Assembly: GCA_037355855.1 (NCBI GenBank)
Contig: CM074763.1
Span: 1,550,001-1,614,000 of the forward strand
Source of the DNA: Pseudo-nitzschia pungens
Lineage: Eukaryota; Bacillariophyta; Bacillariophyceae; Bacillariales; Bacillariaceae
Length of the DNA: 64,000 nt
Direction: 5' to 3'
The notes beneath the pieces are model-generated. The model had not been told where the DNA came from and made no database searches. It saw only the letters and a list, made by a program, of their open reading frames with translations. A program made the translations under genes and the position numbers. Within the stretch, counting starts at the first letter, position 1; every line of letters starts with the position of its first letter. Below are positions 31,392 through 43,700 of this stretch, piece by piece.

Positions 31392-32063
31392 TTAGAACTC
31401 GGCCATGCGTCCATCGCTTTCGTCGTCGCTGTCGTCGTCAAAGGCGCTGCAGCGATGAATAGTGTAAAGTCCTTCTTCTTCCCGCGATGCCGTGCGGACG
31501 GATCCCTGCTGCGAAGAACGAGAAGAGGGTCGAAATATATTCGAAGCGTCCTTGGACCTCCACGAAGAGGGCGACGTGGAAAGACCGAAAGTGTCAGTGG
31601 CGCCGATCCTCGATTGGGTCGTGGACGGTCGCAAAAAGAGAGGACTGCGGTCAGAATCGCTGCTAGGGTCTTGGGCAGAGGACAAAAAGGGCTGTCGAAC
31701 GGCGGGGCTTGGAGAGGGACCAACGATTGCCCGCTCTCTGTTCTTGTAATAGGGATTGTAAGGACTAACGGAATCCCTTGGAGGAGTTGGCGGCATCTTC
31801 ACGGGAGAGATCGGAACACCTCGGCTGTCGAAGTCTTGGCCAGCACAAGCACTAGAGGCGACGGATGCTGCACACGAAGACGAGGTGCCGGTAGCAGGAG
31901 ACGTTGTGGCTGTGGTCTTGGAAGGCCTGGGCTTGGCGGATTCGGTGGACTCGCTGCTTCGGACGCGATTGAAATCGTAGCTTCCATCGACGTCTGGAAT
32001 CATTAGCAATTGCTGCGCGTCGGAGTGCTGCTTGGAGGAAGAAGAACTGTTGCTGTTTCTCAT
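31392..32063 (-). CDS. Small disordered Ser-rich protein, unknown
   Basis: A single exon of 223 residues with an ATG at 32063. The composition is Ser/Thr/Pro/Asp-rich and predicted disordered by eye. It starts RNSNSSSSSK, carries several proline-directed sites (PVKMPPTPPRDSVSPYNPYY) that look like kinase targets, and ends acidic (FDDDSDDESDGRMAEF). There is no membrane segment or catalytic motif. Third-codon positions are G/C-rich as in the confident genes and the opposite frame is less plausible, so it is treated as real. The function cannot be inferred. Confidence 0.6.
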   Translation of the reverse strand: MRNSNSSSSSKQHSDAQQLLMIPDVDGSYDFNRVRSSESTESAKPRPSKTTATTSPATGTSSSCAASVASSACAGQDFDSRGVPISPVKMPPTPPRDSVSPYNPYYKNRERAIVGPSPSPAVRQPFLSSAQDPSSDSDRSPLFLRPSTTQSRIGATDTFGLSTSPSSWRSKDASNIFRPSSRSSQQGSVRTASREEEGLYTIHRCSAFDDDSDDESDGRMAEF

Positions 32064-33493
32064 GGCGACAACAGTTTTTGAATCTCTGGGGTCTCGTTTA
32101 GTTTCTGGTTCAGTCTTGTTGGGTTGAGTTGAGTTTCACACTGCCAATCGGATGAGACGAGAGTGTCAAAAAGGCGAAGTCTAATTTATGACAAGATAGC
32201 TCTTGCTCTACCTGTAAAGGAAATAAGGTGCGGATGTTGGGTGGTGACACTCCTTTGCGGAAGCACGAGTTGCGGTTCGCTGTATGGAATACCCTTGGAT
32301 GATTACGGTTGCCTCATTCCAAAACAAGACGTGTCTCTTATCCTGCATGCCGAGAAAGAACACAAAGGAAGAAAATTCGGGGAAGGATGTGACCGTTTTC
32401 TAGAATTTTTTGTTATATTAATCTTCGGGTATGAATATAAAAAATAGGTTTTCCCTCCTTTTTTTTCCTAGGCGAATCAATTGAGGGCTTATCGGATGTA
32501 AGTTCTCATTAAGTAAAAGTTCGAAAAGGGTCATAAGGGAACGTCATGAAAGAACTCTACACGACCGACTAATTGACTCTTTCACAATTTGAAGCTAGTC
32601 CCACATCCTAAAACGACTGGAACCGGACATCACACGAAACTTGCACGACCAAAGACTCGAAAGAGATGCCGATGGACTCACCGAACATCGGTACTTACGT
32701 GCCAGTAAGGTATCGCACGGTAACTTAGTCTATGTTCCAATCTTTCATTTCACCGTCGCAACATCAACAAGTTTCAAGTTGATGGTCGATGGCCTTTCAA
32801 TCCCGATCAAGCATTACACGTACTCGTGCGTACTTGTAATCTTACTTGAACAAGCATCGATAAGAAATTTGATGTTGATGATATGAGTAATTCCGCACTT
32901 CAACCTACCGTACATGTAACATGAACAAAAATGATAACGTTCATACTGCACGTACACTGCGGTACATGTAGTACGAAAACATACCAAATTCGGAGTAAAT
33001 CCTATGTTTCAGTATACTTCGTATTAAATTGTGTTTCGGATTGATCTGCGACGACCCGCAGAACGAACACGGAACATCCTTCTTCGCGTCAAATCATATT
33101 CTTTCTCTCATCGTGATTGGTTCGACGTCCTGTTGTTGAGCAGCTGAGATTGATTGAATGAAATAAATAATAATAATAATATTCAAATCAAATAACAAAA
33201 ACAACAGTACGAGTAAGATCTTACTGCGACGACCCTACTCGTGTAACTATCGTATTGATTGATGAGGATTCCTTTGTGTGCAATTACCATACCTCAGGAC
33301 GTCCTCCTACATCATGTTCATCATTATTCAACGCACACAATCAACTTTCCGACAGTGTGGTTTGCTTGTCCCGGTATTCACACAATCAACCGACAGATCC
33401 GTCACTCCGTATGGGAATCGATACCGTAACGATTCATCATCAAGCATCAAGAACAATAGAAATAATAAAAAAAGAAACGGAACTCTTTTGGAC
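32064..33493. other. AT-rich spacer
   Basis: No supported gene. Short plus-strand frames at 32163-32447 and 32641-32886 lack features. Simple AT-rich stretches lie at 33150-33200. Confidence 0.5.
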
Positions 33494-35590
33494 TTATTTC
33501 TGTTTTTTAGGATTGTATCGACCGTATCTCTGGCGTCGGTTGCGTTTCGACTTTCCCATTCGTATTCGGAGCATTTCGAGTCCCCCGCCGTGTTCCTCCC
33601 AATACCGAATGATAGTATTGTTGTTGTTGCTGCTGCTGCTGTTGCTGTTGGCATCCTCCGTCGCCGTCGCATCCGAAGCGCTGGTGCTGCCGACGGTGTC
33701 TGCGTCCCAGACTAGTTTCGGTCGGACGTTTGGATCACACATGTACAGATCCCTTTCCCGGGGTTTCCCCAACGGTTGGTGCACGTACCGGATTCCTTCG
33801 TAAACGAAATCTTTGGGACGGTGGGAATGGCCAAAGACGTGGATTCTTCTCGGAGTGTGGTTGGGTTGGGATTGGGATTGGGTTTGGGTTTGGTTCATCT
33901 CCGGCAAAGCAATGGATCGGATCTGTCGATCGAGCTGGTCCGAGCCGGCCACCAGGGCGAACTTGGCAGAGATCCCCCCGGCCCCGTGATCCAACCACGA
34001 ATCGAAACAAAACTCGCTTGCCCCGAGGTCTTTCCAATCCGGGAGGCACTGTCGGTTCGGCAAAAAATGGGACACCGTAAGGATGGAAACGGAGGGGGCA
34101 ACAGTCGCAACGTCCTCGAGATTGTGATCGTACTCGTGATTCCGATCGCGACGACCGGTTGCGGTCGCCTCCCGAAAGGCATCGATGGTGCGCTGATTGC
34201 GGCGCACAAAGTACTCCACGAGACCGTGGGGAATCTTTGCCAGCAGTCCGATCGAAGCCGATGCCGGCGTCTGTTCTTCGCGATCGGGGCGTCGAGGCCA
34301 CCGGCATCTCACAAAGTCGACCCAGGGCCATTTTCGAAAGTCGTCGACCAACTCGTAGTGGGGATGGGTCGATGATGATGATGGTGATGACTCGTCACCA
34401 CCCGGTTCCGCATCGCTGGTCGGATGGTTCAAATCGACCACCGAGAGCGATCCGTCGTACCATCCATCGAGGGGCAAGATCCACAGCTCGGGTTGTGGTG
34501 ATTCCTGCGACCTCCTCCGTCTGCCCCCCACGCACACGCAACTTCCGGTGGTCATGACCCCCAGCGTTTTACAGAGTTGTTCAATGTCCTCTAGCTTGTC
34601 CAGCGACGAATACGGCTTGTCCGAGGATGCGGGCGTGGATGCGGACGCAGACGTGGAATTCTCCCGCGAACGAAATGGGTGCTGGTCATAGGCGTCCAAC
34701 TCGGCCGACGACGAAAGCCAGGCCTCGTGGTTTCCGGGAACAAAGACCACGTGGGCACCCGTGTCTTTCAGGAGCCGGAGGGAGGTTTCGATCGTGTCCA
34801 GGTCGTGGGAAATGTCTCCCGCCACTACCATCAGATCCGTTTCATCCAGGTGGGGGTGAAGCGCTTTTTCCGCGGTTGTATCTCCCTTGCAGTATTCTCT
34901 CCACCAGTCCATGTTGAGCCGGTGATCCACGTGCAAATCCGAAATGCAATGGACTCGGCGGACAAATGGCAACCGATGGATTTGAATAGGAGAGTCCGAG
35001 GAAATTGTGTTCGTCGTCGTCGTCGTTGCTGTTGCTGCTGCTGCTGCTGTTGTTTCTGTTGTTTTTGTCTTTGACGTCGTAGTCGGAGTGGGTACAGATG
35101 ATGCGGTAACCGTGGCTGTTGGTGTTGTTGTTGTTGTTGTTGTTGTTGCTGTCACTGTTGCCGTCGAAGAAGAGACGTTGCGCCCACTTCCGAATGCGAA
35201 GGATTCGTCATTGCCATCGAATTCGCTCCGCGATCGATACATGGAGAGAACTCCGACCGGAGAAGAGGAAGCTTTCGTCCAAAAGGCGGGTTTCGAAGCA
35301 AGGACCCGCGGCTGCCCGACCCTGGTCAACGGCGTCGTCGTGGTTGGTGTTGGCGTTGTCCAGGAGGAAACTCTGCCGCATCCGATGCTCGAACAAAGGA
35401 GCACCAGCGACCACAATGCGCACGTCCGACGAAGATCACTCCTCGGTTCGACGCCGATTGGAACTCCCCGGCTGCGGTTGAAAGTTCTGCCGGCTGACCA
35501 CCGTTGCCGACGGACTCGAGGTCTCGAATGTCGACGACGAGGGAAGCCTTCGGAAAGTGCGGGGCACTCTCGTTGGGAGCAAAATCCCAT
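33494..35590 (-). CDS. Calcineurin-like metallophosphoesterase
   Basis: A single exon of 698 residues from the ATG at 35590. All five metallophosphoesterase blocks appear in order: ISDLHVDH near residue 213, VVAGDISHD near 253, VFVPGNHEAW near 285, LTVSHFLP near 508 and VFGHSHRP near 589. These supply the Asp, His and Asn ligands of a two-metal phosphoesterase site. The spacing between the third and fourth blocks is long, with Ser/acidic insertions. The first 200 residues contain a hydrophobic stretch (CALWSLVLLCSSIGC, near 57-71), perhaps a signal anchor or organelle presequence, followed by Thr/Ala/Ser repeats. The substrate cannot be told from sequence; members act on phosphoproteins, nucleotides or phospholipids. 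The C-terminus is N-rich and then basic. Confidence 0.85.
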   Translation of the reverse strand: MGFCSQRECPALSEGFPRRRHSRPRVRRQRWSAGRTFNRSRGVPIGVEPRSDLRRTCALWSLVLLCSSIGCGRVSSWTTPTPTTTTPLTRVGQPRVLASKPAFWTKASSSPVGVLSMYRSRSEFDGNDESFAFGSGRNVSSSTATVTATTTTTTTTPTATVTASSVPTPTTTSKTKTTETTAAAAATATTTTTNTISSDSPIQIHRLPFVRRVHCISDLHVDHRLNMDWWREYCKGDTTAEKALHPHLDETDLMVVAGDISHDLDTIETSLRLLKDTGAHVVFVPGNHEAWLSSSAELDAYDQHPFRSRENSTSASASTPASSDKPYSSLDKLEDIEQLCKTLGVMTTGSCVCVGGRRRRSQESPQPELWILPLDGWYDGSLSVVDLNHPTSDAEPGGDESSPSSSSTHPHYELVDDFRKWPWVDFVRCRWPRRPDREEQTPASASIGLLAKIPHGLVEYFVRRNQRTIDAFREATATGRRDRNHEYDHNLEDVATVAPSVSILTVSHFLPNRQCLPDWKDLGASEFCFDSWLDHGAGGISAKFALVAGSDQLDRQIRSIALPEMNQTQTQSQSQPNHTPRRIHVFGHSHRPKDFVYEGIRYVHQPLGKPRERDLYMCDPNVRPKLVWDADTVGSTSASDATATEDANSNSSSSNNNNTIIRYWEEHGGGLEMLRIRMGKSKRNRRQRYGRYNPKKQK

Positions 35591-36957
35591 TGTTGAATGC
35601 TACTTTAGTTCGGATCTTTACCAACAATGAATGGTTTGTCCTTTCTTCGCGTTGGGGTTTTGTTTGATTGATTGAGGATCTCGGAAGGGAATTCGGGACT
35701 CGATCCGTCATTCGAAGCTGCCGAGTGCCGAGAAGCAAGTTGCCGGGCAAGCACGGTTTGAAGTAAGTTACTCGTACGTGGATGCTTTGTTTACTACAGA
35801 GCTTACTGTATTAGATAATGGACTCGACTTCTTTATCGTTCAATCACGGCATTTTTTTCTTTCAACCAAGACGAAGTCAAGCTGGTGTTCGGACTATTAT
35901 TTTGTGGATACAACAGACGTTCGTTGCTGCTCGCTGCTGCCTGCTGCCGCTGATGCTTCGGGGAAGGAATGAATCATTCGAACCGCGAACGACACGAAAC
36001 ATGCAGCTGGTTCATTATTGTTTTAATTAAAGAAGATGGACCGTTGACTGTTCTCGCTTGTCTTTCTGTGCAATCTGGACGTAAAAACAAAGCGATTCGC
36101 TGGGCGAAAAAAAGAAGGTCCAAAAAACGAAGAACGTCGATTTCCGTCCTAAACGCACGCACGAATTCACTAGTTTTACGAATACTGTAACCTGACCCGG
36201 TAGGAATGAATCAATCAAAATCAATCTGGGGTTCTCATCCAAAATCCAAATACTTCGTAGATCTCGAAATTGCGGAAGCCTAGCACAGATGCCAGGCATG
36301 GCAGGCATCGTATTCTTAAAATAGGACCTACCATCCGCAGAGCAAGATTGATGCAGATTTCAATGAACCCTGTCCGTCTGCTTTATCTCGCTGCGGTGAA
36401 CGGCCAGAATATGCTCCGTGTGGCGTTCCGAACGATATCCCCGTATTATATTCAGGGATCCAATGTCGTCACTTGAATTTGGTGCGTTTGAAACACCGCA
36501 CAATCCGGCAAGATAAGAGTTGCATACCGTACGTGTAGTGGGTTCGATCCTCGTTCCAGGAAGTGTTCCGATACGGAAAGGACTGCTCGCTATGCCGCCT
36601 AATTTGCACAGAGAAGTAGGATTGTTATTCGGTGTCATCTGTATTTTAAAGTTGGGACCTCCCCATGTTCTTTACTAGGGCTAACTAGGATCACTGGCGT
36701 TGTCTGCTCTTTTTTTAATTTAAGAAGCAAGATTCCGTCGCTGCATTTTGAAATTCTAGTGCTTCGGTGCCTTTTTAACTATACACTCCTGGGTTCGACA
36801 AACCGCAAAGTATAGAACGTTGTGCGAATGGACACAATGCTACTTTTTGAGAGAATTTCACCATAATATAAAAACACGGAAGAGTATATCGTTTTCGTTG
36901 TCAGTGATCAAATCATTGTTCACGGATGTTAATTCTTAACGCCGATACACAAAGAGT
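35591..36957. other. Spacer, no supported gene
   Basis: AT-rich, with overlapping frames under 100 codons on both strands. A GGTTCGATCC stretch at 36541 resembles a tRNA T-loop, but no cloverleaf can be drawn around it. Confidence 0.5.
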
Positions 36958-39464
36958 CTATTTGAGAAAGAACATACTTCCATCTTCCTCGTCGACATTA
37001 GTAGTATCTTCCGCCTCTTCGATCTTCACGGATGCTTCCATTTCTGCGGAACCGTCGATCGTTTCGCTGCTGCTGCTGCTGTTGCTGTTGCTCACAGTCA
37101 CCGGCGTCGTGTCTGCCACAAAATCGCTCTTGGCGAGTTCTTGCAACAACAGTCTCGTTTCCGAAAGAAGCCGTTGCCGATCCCCCTTGACCAATTCCTC
37201 CTTCGCCTCCAGATAGGCCCCCCGCGCCGCCAGCTCGCATTCGAGAGACGCCAAGTTTTCCCGGAGCGTCCGAATGATGTCCCTGGCGCGCGGATTGTAC
37301 TTGTACATTCCGTAGAAACGATCCAGGGATCCGGCGGCGGCGATTTCCGAAATGGCGGTCAGGTCCTTGTATTCCTTCGACGCGATGGGAGTCGGTGCCA
37401 GGAGGTCCCGGTTCAGCAGCCGACCGATCAGGTGCGTCACAAACTGGGCATCGGCCACGGCCGAATCGTGGACCCCGGCCATTTCTTCCACGACCTCGCA
37501 GCGGGCGCGCTCGAAAATCTCGAGGTACCGATCGCATCGGGAAATGTTGGCCACCCGGGCGCGTTCGTAGACCATTTTCCGGCCTTCCCAGAGGCCGCTG
37601 CCGTCGCGGACGACGTGGTGGGTGCCGTCTTCCTCGCGCGGGACCATTCCGAGCAACGGATTCGTCACCAACACATCGATGTCGGGATAGCTGGCAAAGG
37701 CCTGCAACAGAATCGATTTGGGACGGTCGTTGAATGGACTGACATCCACCACGAGTTTCCCCCGCAATTCATGGATCGGGAGAGAGTCGACGGCCTCTTG
37801 CAATCGGATGAGAGGGACGGACATGACAACCACATCCAGTCCCCGAAAGAAGTTGCTGGCATCGTAATGAAAGTCGACGCCGAGTTTTGCTGCCTCTTCG
37901 GACTGGGATGAACAAAGGACGGTGGACAAAATCAAATCGTGTCGGTGAGACAGCGCGCCAGGATTTTATGTGTTCGGCCGTTGTTGCATCGGCGACAAGA
38001 ATTCCCCCCCTTCTCCTCGGCACGCAAAGCACAACACAACACAACACAAGACCAACACCGGTGCAACATTTAAAAACACACCTTATCGTTCGTGTCCAAG
38101 CAGGAGACCTCGTGGTTGTCGTCGATCATTCGCGCAGCGAGGACCTGACCAAACGAGCCGAATCCCACCAATCCGATGCGAAGAGAGTCGTTGACGGTGG
38201 CGCCGTCGTGACCCACGTCCACCGCAACGTCGGCATCGTCCGGGACGCGCTGGATCTTGATTTCCGCCGCGGCATCCTTGACCGGGCCGACCAGTTGCGA
38301 CTTGCGGGGATAGGAACCCAGGATGCGCACGAAATCCGTGAATTCCCGCAGATTGGACAGGGCGTTCTCGCTGTTTCTCGAGAGCTGTCCGTCCAAGAAA
38401 TCGAGGTAAAAACAATACCGGAAACGGGGGAGATCATCGTCGACGGATGGCTTCGACTTGTCCTTTTGCTCTGCGTATGTCTGCTGGCTCTTGCGGAACT
38501 TGAGGTAGTTCAAGAGGGCCGCGGAGGTTGGACGGGATTCGATCTTGGAAAAGTCAATGTCACGAAGTGAAAAACAGGCCAAGGCCTTGTACAATGCCCC
38601 TGCTGTGTTGGGCAAGGTAAAGACCACGGATGTTTTCGATGGAACGTCTTTGTCAAGATATTCCAGCACGCCCTTCCGTCCCAGCAAAAGGAACCGCGTA
38701 AAGTTGGAATCGTCATCCTCGACTCCCTTGGCGAGGCAATTCATGCCGTATGTGGTTCCGGCCAGGTCCGACGCAATCGCAATTGTGTTCTCCGGTGTGC
38801 ACCGGTCTGGCAAATCGTCGTCCTGAATCATCTTGGCACTTCCCGCCGTGTCGTAGGTCGGGATCGGGATGATCCCCAGACTCCGAAGGTAATTGTCGCA
38901 CTGTGCCAGGGCCTGTGGGTGGCTAATAGCGAACCGGGCCACGGTGGTTTCTCCGTCGTCTTGGTTGTCGTTCTTGCCATCGGGCAATCGCACGCCGGGT
39001 TTGGCCAGAACGCAATGCTGCACCCGGAATTCGTGTTCGGCACAAATGGTGAGATCGTACCGAAGCATCAGATCGTAATTCTCGTGGATGGACCCGCCCA
39101 GGGAATTTTCGACCGGCAGGCAGCAGTAATCGACCTCCATGGATGCTACGGCTCGGAAGCAAGCCTCAAAGTTGGGCTTTCCGATAGCGATAACGTTGTC
39201 GCCCAATAGCTCCCGAGTGGATTTTTCGGAGTATGCTCCCGGTTCGCCCTGGTACGCCACCCGCAGGTGGAGTGCGGTGTTGGATGTTGTCTTTGCATTG
39301 CTGGTCGTCGTTCTAGTTGTGGTTCCCTTCGTTGTGGCCGAAAACGGGCGAGGAGCAAAGGCATTGGATATTTGTAGGATTGCCGGTGAAGCAAGAAGAA
39401 GAAAAGCAATGCACCTTGCTGCGAAGGAAGGATTGCAAACGCCGATCATTTTTCCTGATGTCAT
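36958..39464 (-). CDS. Plastid-targeted fusion of prephenate/arogenate dehydratase, ACT domain and TyrA-type dehydrogenase
   Basis: Two exons, 39464-38082 and 37902-36958 (minus strand), join in phase 0 over a 179-bp intron (GTGTGT...TCCCAG) to give 775 residues. The start is the ATG at 39464 (another lies five codons on). A hydrophobic signal peptide ends at ISNAFAPRPF, the bipartite signal/transit junction of diatom plastid proteins. The dehydratase domain begins near residue 66 (RVAYQGEPGAYSE) and includes the TRF motif (NFTRFLLLG, near 255). The ACT domain has both Phe-binding motifs, AGALYKAL (near 288) and KIESRP (near 309). From about residue 430 a TyrA domain starts with the nucleotide-binding GLVGFGSFGQ and contains TNPLLGM and HDSAVADAQFVTHLIGR (near 612). 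One chain should therefore carry the last specific steps to both phenylalanine and tyrosine. Whether prephenate or arogenate is used is not decided by these motifs. Confidence 0.9.
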
Positions 39465-40742
39465 TGTAGCGATTGGCTTTCGAAGCAACGGGGATGTGCG
39501 AGATCTACAAAGGCACTTGGTTCCTTTTCAACGCACGAGAACAGAAGTCGCCGAAGCTCCGTGTTTGGCAGATCGTGTTGCACTTTTTGTTGCACCTACG
39601 GTAGATGCCTCTGCAAAGTGCGATGCGGTGTGTTTGTATTCTGCCGGATCGGGATTCTGGAGCTAGATTCACGACGAAGAGTAAGGCCCAGACACTGCTC
39701 GTAATGCTACTTATTGGGATTCCTACTACCGATCCGGTTCCTTGAGAGCGGAAGAATTCACGACATTCACATAAGTGATGTTGATGAGCGGCAACTCAAC
39801 AGGCTTGCGGTATGATGGACAAGCATGTCGCCGCATGTTCGTCGTACGTACGTATCGGGTCAAACGTGCATCAATTTTCAATAATAATACTTCGATTTTG
39901 AACCGAACACCTGTAAGTTGTGTCGTATTTTGAATACACTTTGATTGATCGGCTTTACGTACCTGCGGCGCGCCGGGGGAGATGTTGTTTTGAGATTTTC
40001 AAAATGAAATTTGTACAGCTCTTTCGCTGACCCAACCGGTACAACAAAAATAAGAGCGAATATGATCATCGAACTCTACAAACATTGACGCTGCAGACTT
40101 TGGAAAAAGACAATCACAAAGAGCTAATACCTAAATAGTTTTCCAATCGCACTTGACTCCAATCACACTTCTTCCTGGAATATTGCTGGAAAGCTCGAAG
40201 GGGAACCAATCAAGAGTTCACTGGATGATACCACAGCAGCACTAGTTCCAACTTGTTGGATGCAGATCTGTCTTGCAGCCCTCGTCGACACTGGTATGTC
40301 TGTGGATGACAGAGAGTGGAGTGGCAACAGTAATAACTCCTGCTTCTCCCATTTGCCTGCTCTGTTATGGATTCAGTTGCAGCACCTGGTATGAAGGGGA
40401 CGTCTGTGTTTTATATTATGCTCGGAATTTGTGTTTCAAGCGATGATCCCATCACGGCTGACTTACTACGGCAGCGACTTCCACCGAGAAAGAGACACAG
40501 CAGCAGCAAATTATACTTCTGAACTGAGTGAAGAAGAATGATTTGATTGAGCGAGGAATGACGACTCCTCGTGAGGTTGCTACAGTTCTATTCAGTTGCA
40601 AAATTGGCCTTCGAGTTGCATTTAACATTGCAATTATTTTAATCCATAAAAGTCATTCCTCTGTTGCAATCTTGTCCACCTTCGGTTCGATAATTAGTCG
40701 ATATAGACTGGCAAATAATCAACCAGTGAACCTTCCGCCATT
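39465..40742. other. Spacer, no supported gene
   Basis: 5' flank of the PDT-TyrA gene and 3' flank of the PqiA-type gene. The segment 40140-40400 has a less AT-rich texture but no long frame. Nothing is supported. Confidence 0.5.
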
Positions 40743-43700
40743 CTATGGTTCTGCGTCCGCTCCGGCTTCAGTTGAATCCGGATCTACCAACACAGATTCG
40801 GAAGGTAGCTTGTTAGGTTCCCCTTCGTTGGAACTTCCCCGAAGAAGCCACCGATACGAATCGGTGAACAGGACAGGAAGGTGCCGGATTGTGAGCGTTT
40901 CTGCCGATGCTTCTGCAGGACTATTCGGGGAGGATGCTTGTTCTATCGCCACGGCGTTGTGGTCGTAGGTTGCCCTCTTCTGTTCGAAATCGCACTGCCT
41001 CGTGGCTTTGGTAACGAAGGAATTCAAGAGCGCTAGCCATATCGCCGCCAAAACAAGCGTCAACGAGCCAGGTTCCAGCGATCCCTGCACGCTGAAACAC
41101 TGTGCATCCGTTTCCTCAATCAGACCGTACTGAACCAGTTGCGCAAAGAATCCATCTAGCGATCCACAATAGACGTTGAACATGTATTCCGACACGGGCC
41201 CCAGTTGCCTGTTGTACGAAAGCAAGTCCAGCGGGAAAGCAGAATTTGTGAGCAATTGCGGAACCATGATCAATTTTTGTGTCACAAACACGGAGACGAT
41301 AGACGATGCATATGCTGAACAAAACGAAGAATCCCTCCTAGTGCGATTGCCACTTACCAACTCGCAACGAACAACGCTATGATGTATACTTCGATGTATT
41401 GCCATGCTTGTAGAATCTCATTCAATATGGACAGACGAAGGCGTTTCTTCCTTCCTAGCGGAACAAACCATTGATAAAGCAAGCCAATGCTCTGAAGAAT
41501 TGGAGAGAGCAAGACGGTCCCCAGGAAGAGACAGCAGAGAATCGTGATTCCAATATATGCAGAAGTAGTATCCAAGAACTTGGCCTCGTCAAAGAGGAGA
41601 CTGACAATCGAGAAGACGCTGTGATTTGTGATTGCTGGTTGAAATTCTTTTCCGGACTCGACTGCAATTCCAATCATTCCAAGGATCTCAAGCGAAAAGG
41701 AAGGTAAAAAACATCCTACAATCACCAATATCGAGGCCAGGATTGTGCAAATGAGCATAGCAGCAGCGACCCAATCCCGAACGATCAATGTTTCGCTCGA
41801 GTCTCGATGTGGACGAGAAAACTGACGGGTTCTGAGCAACTCCTGATCGGGATCGCTTTCGTCTTCTACAGGATGACAAGTTTGATCGCCTTCCTTCGAA
41901 ATAGCGGCCAGCGAGTTGTCGTTTGCTTCGAGCGTTGCCGTGGCTTTCTCCACGATCCGGCGATGATAATGAATGATGAAATGGGAACTGACCTGAGAGA
42001 CGAGCTGGGCAGTCATGTTCGAATACAGACCCCACAGAGGGACAACCAGTAAATCGACCGAATAGAAACCTTCCGGAAGGAATCCCACTTCTGGACTCGA
42101 AATTGTAACACGAAATGCAGCAATACAAATGACAATCACAAAAATGTCAATCATCGACCACTTGGCTAGCCGATCAATCCACAACAAGGCTGAACCTCTG
42201 TTCGAAACCGACAACCACCTCGTCGGCACAAACCACAGGCCGAGAGTCAAGATCTGTTTCGTGTAGGGCCAAATTCCGGAAAAGATCAAAATCAAAATCG
42301 CGAGCTCCTTGCCCCCTGCCTTCCAGATATCGATCGTGGATCGGGCAATGGAAAATGTAAAGAAATCGTCGACGCGAATCGTTTCTCCCGCAAAAATTAG
42401 CTCGATGTTGACTGTCGCACCGAGGTTCAGGTGACCACTCAGAAACAGAGCAATGTTTCCGAGTATAATAATCGGCATTCCCAAGCGAATCCAAACGGGG
42501 ATTTCGGGACTCGAAAACATCGAACGCGTCGCAGCGTTCAGTCGTGTTTCCATCGCATCGTCTGCGGCGTGCTGCTCTGCGAGAGCAAGTCGCTGCTCCT
42601 CCGAGCACTCTTCGAGCCATTGTTTGTGCCGTCGGCGTACCACAAACCTCACTACAAATCCCACGAGACCCACAATCACGACCAATCCTAGAGCAACACT
42701 TCCCCAAAGAACTAAATACTCAACGGAATATTCATAGGGTGGAATGGGTTCCAAAGCGTCGGAGGAAGAGACCGGTTCATAGTTGGGATCATACTCAGGG
42801 CTGTGGGGGCATTGGAATGCGGCCTCGGTGAGCATTCGGTCGATCGGAACCTGCAGAGCATCTCCAGACAAGATGCTCGTTGCGAACTCCAAAATCGAAT
42901 TCATTGTTTCGGTCGCCTCTTTCTGGGCCTCGGGTGTGGGCAGGAGCTGGGTCGTCCATTCTTCCATTTGCAAACTGTTGCATTTGCCCGTGTCGAATCT
43001 GCTTGGGTTGTCATCACTGAGTTGGTTGCAATCGACGCTCAGATTCAGACGTTCCAGAGCCGCTTCCAACTGCGCAATGCCTGCCGTGGGGTTGCGATTC
43101 AAATCGTCAGCGTCCACGAGTGGTGTTTGTATGGTAGCCAACCAGCACTGAAGGTTCGCAATATCACGGACGGGAAATCCGTACAATTTCGGTCCCACTA
43201 CCTTCAGGAGCGCGTCCAATGCAATCGAGAGCGTCTCCATCCCTAGTTGGATCGTCACGTCGTGCTCGATGCCTCCGTTGCTGGTTTGTACCGAAAAAAA
43301 GATTCGCGCGGAGACTCGTGCGGGGCGATCACCCTCCTCTTTTCCGAGTCCCATGGTCATCAGATTGTGGATTTCGTGGGGTTTGTCGGCCAGGGGTTCG
43401 AGGAGTTCCATGGGAGCTTTCATGGTGTTGATGTTTTCGATGACGAGATCGCTTACTACGACCCGGACGTTGGCATCGAGGCCACCGATGGCAATGGTCG
43501 TGTTCACATCCACCAACCCATTTGAGATCTCGTCGGCACTATCATCGATGCTCCCAAAGGTCATGGAATAATTTGTAGCACTCGTTCCTCCACCCATGGT
43601 TTCGATCATGGGTTCGACGAGAACCCCGTTGATCTTTAGCAATGTGCTGTCGGCATCGGCGGCATCGTCGGAAACCGTCAGCAATTGATCATCGATCAAA

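Noticed and set aside
33730..35630. Several plus-strand frames (up to 207 codons)
   Set aside because: Antisense to the metallophosphoesterase, whose five motifs establish the true strand and frame.
36535..36560. GGTTCGATCC, resembling a tRNA T-loop
   Set aside because: No acceptor, D or anticodon stems could be paired around it.
37141..38570. Plus-strand frames of 227-256 codons
   Set aside because: Antisense shadows of the PDT-TyrA gene.
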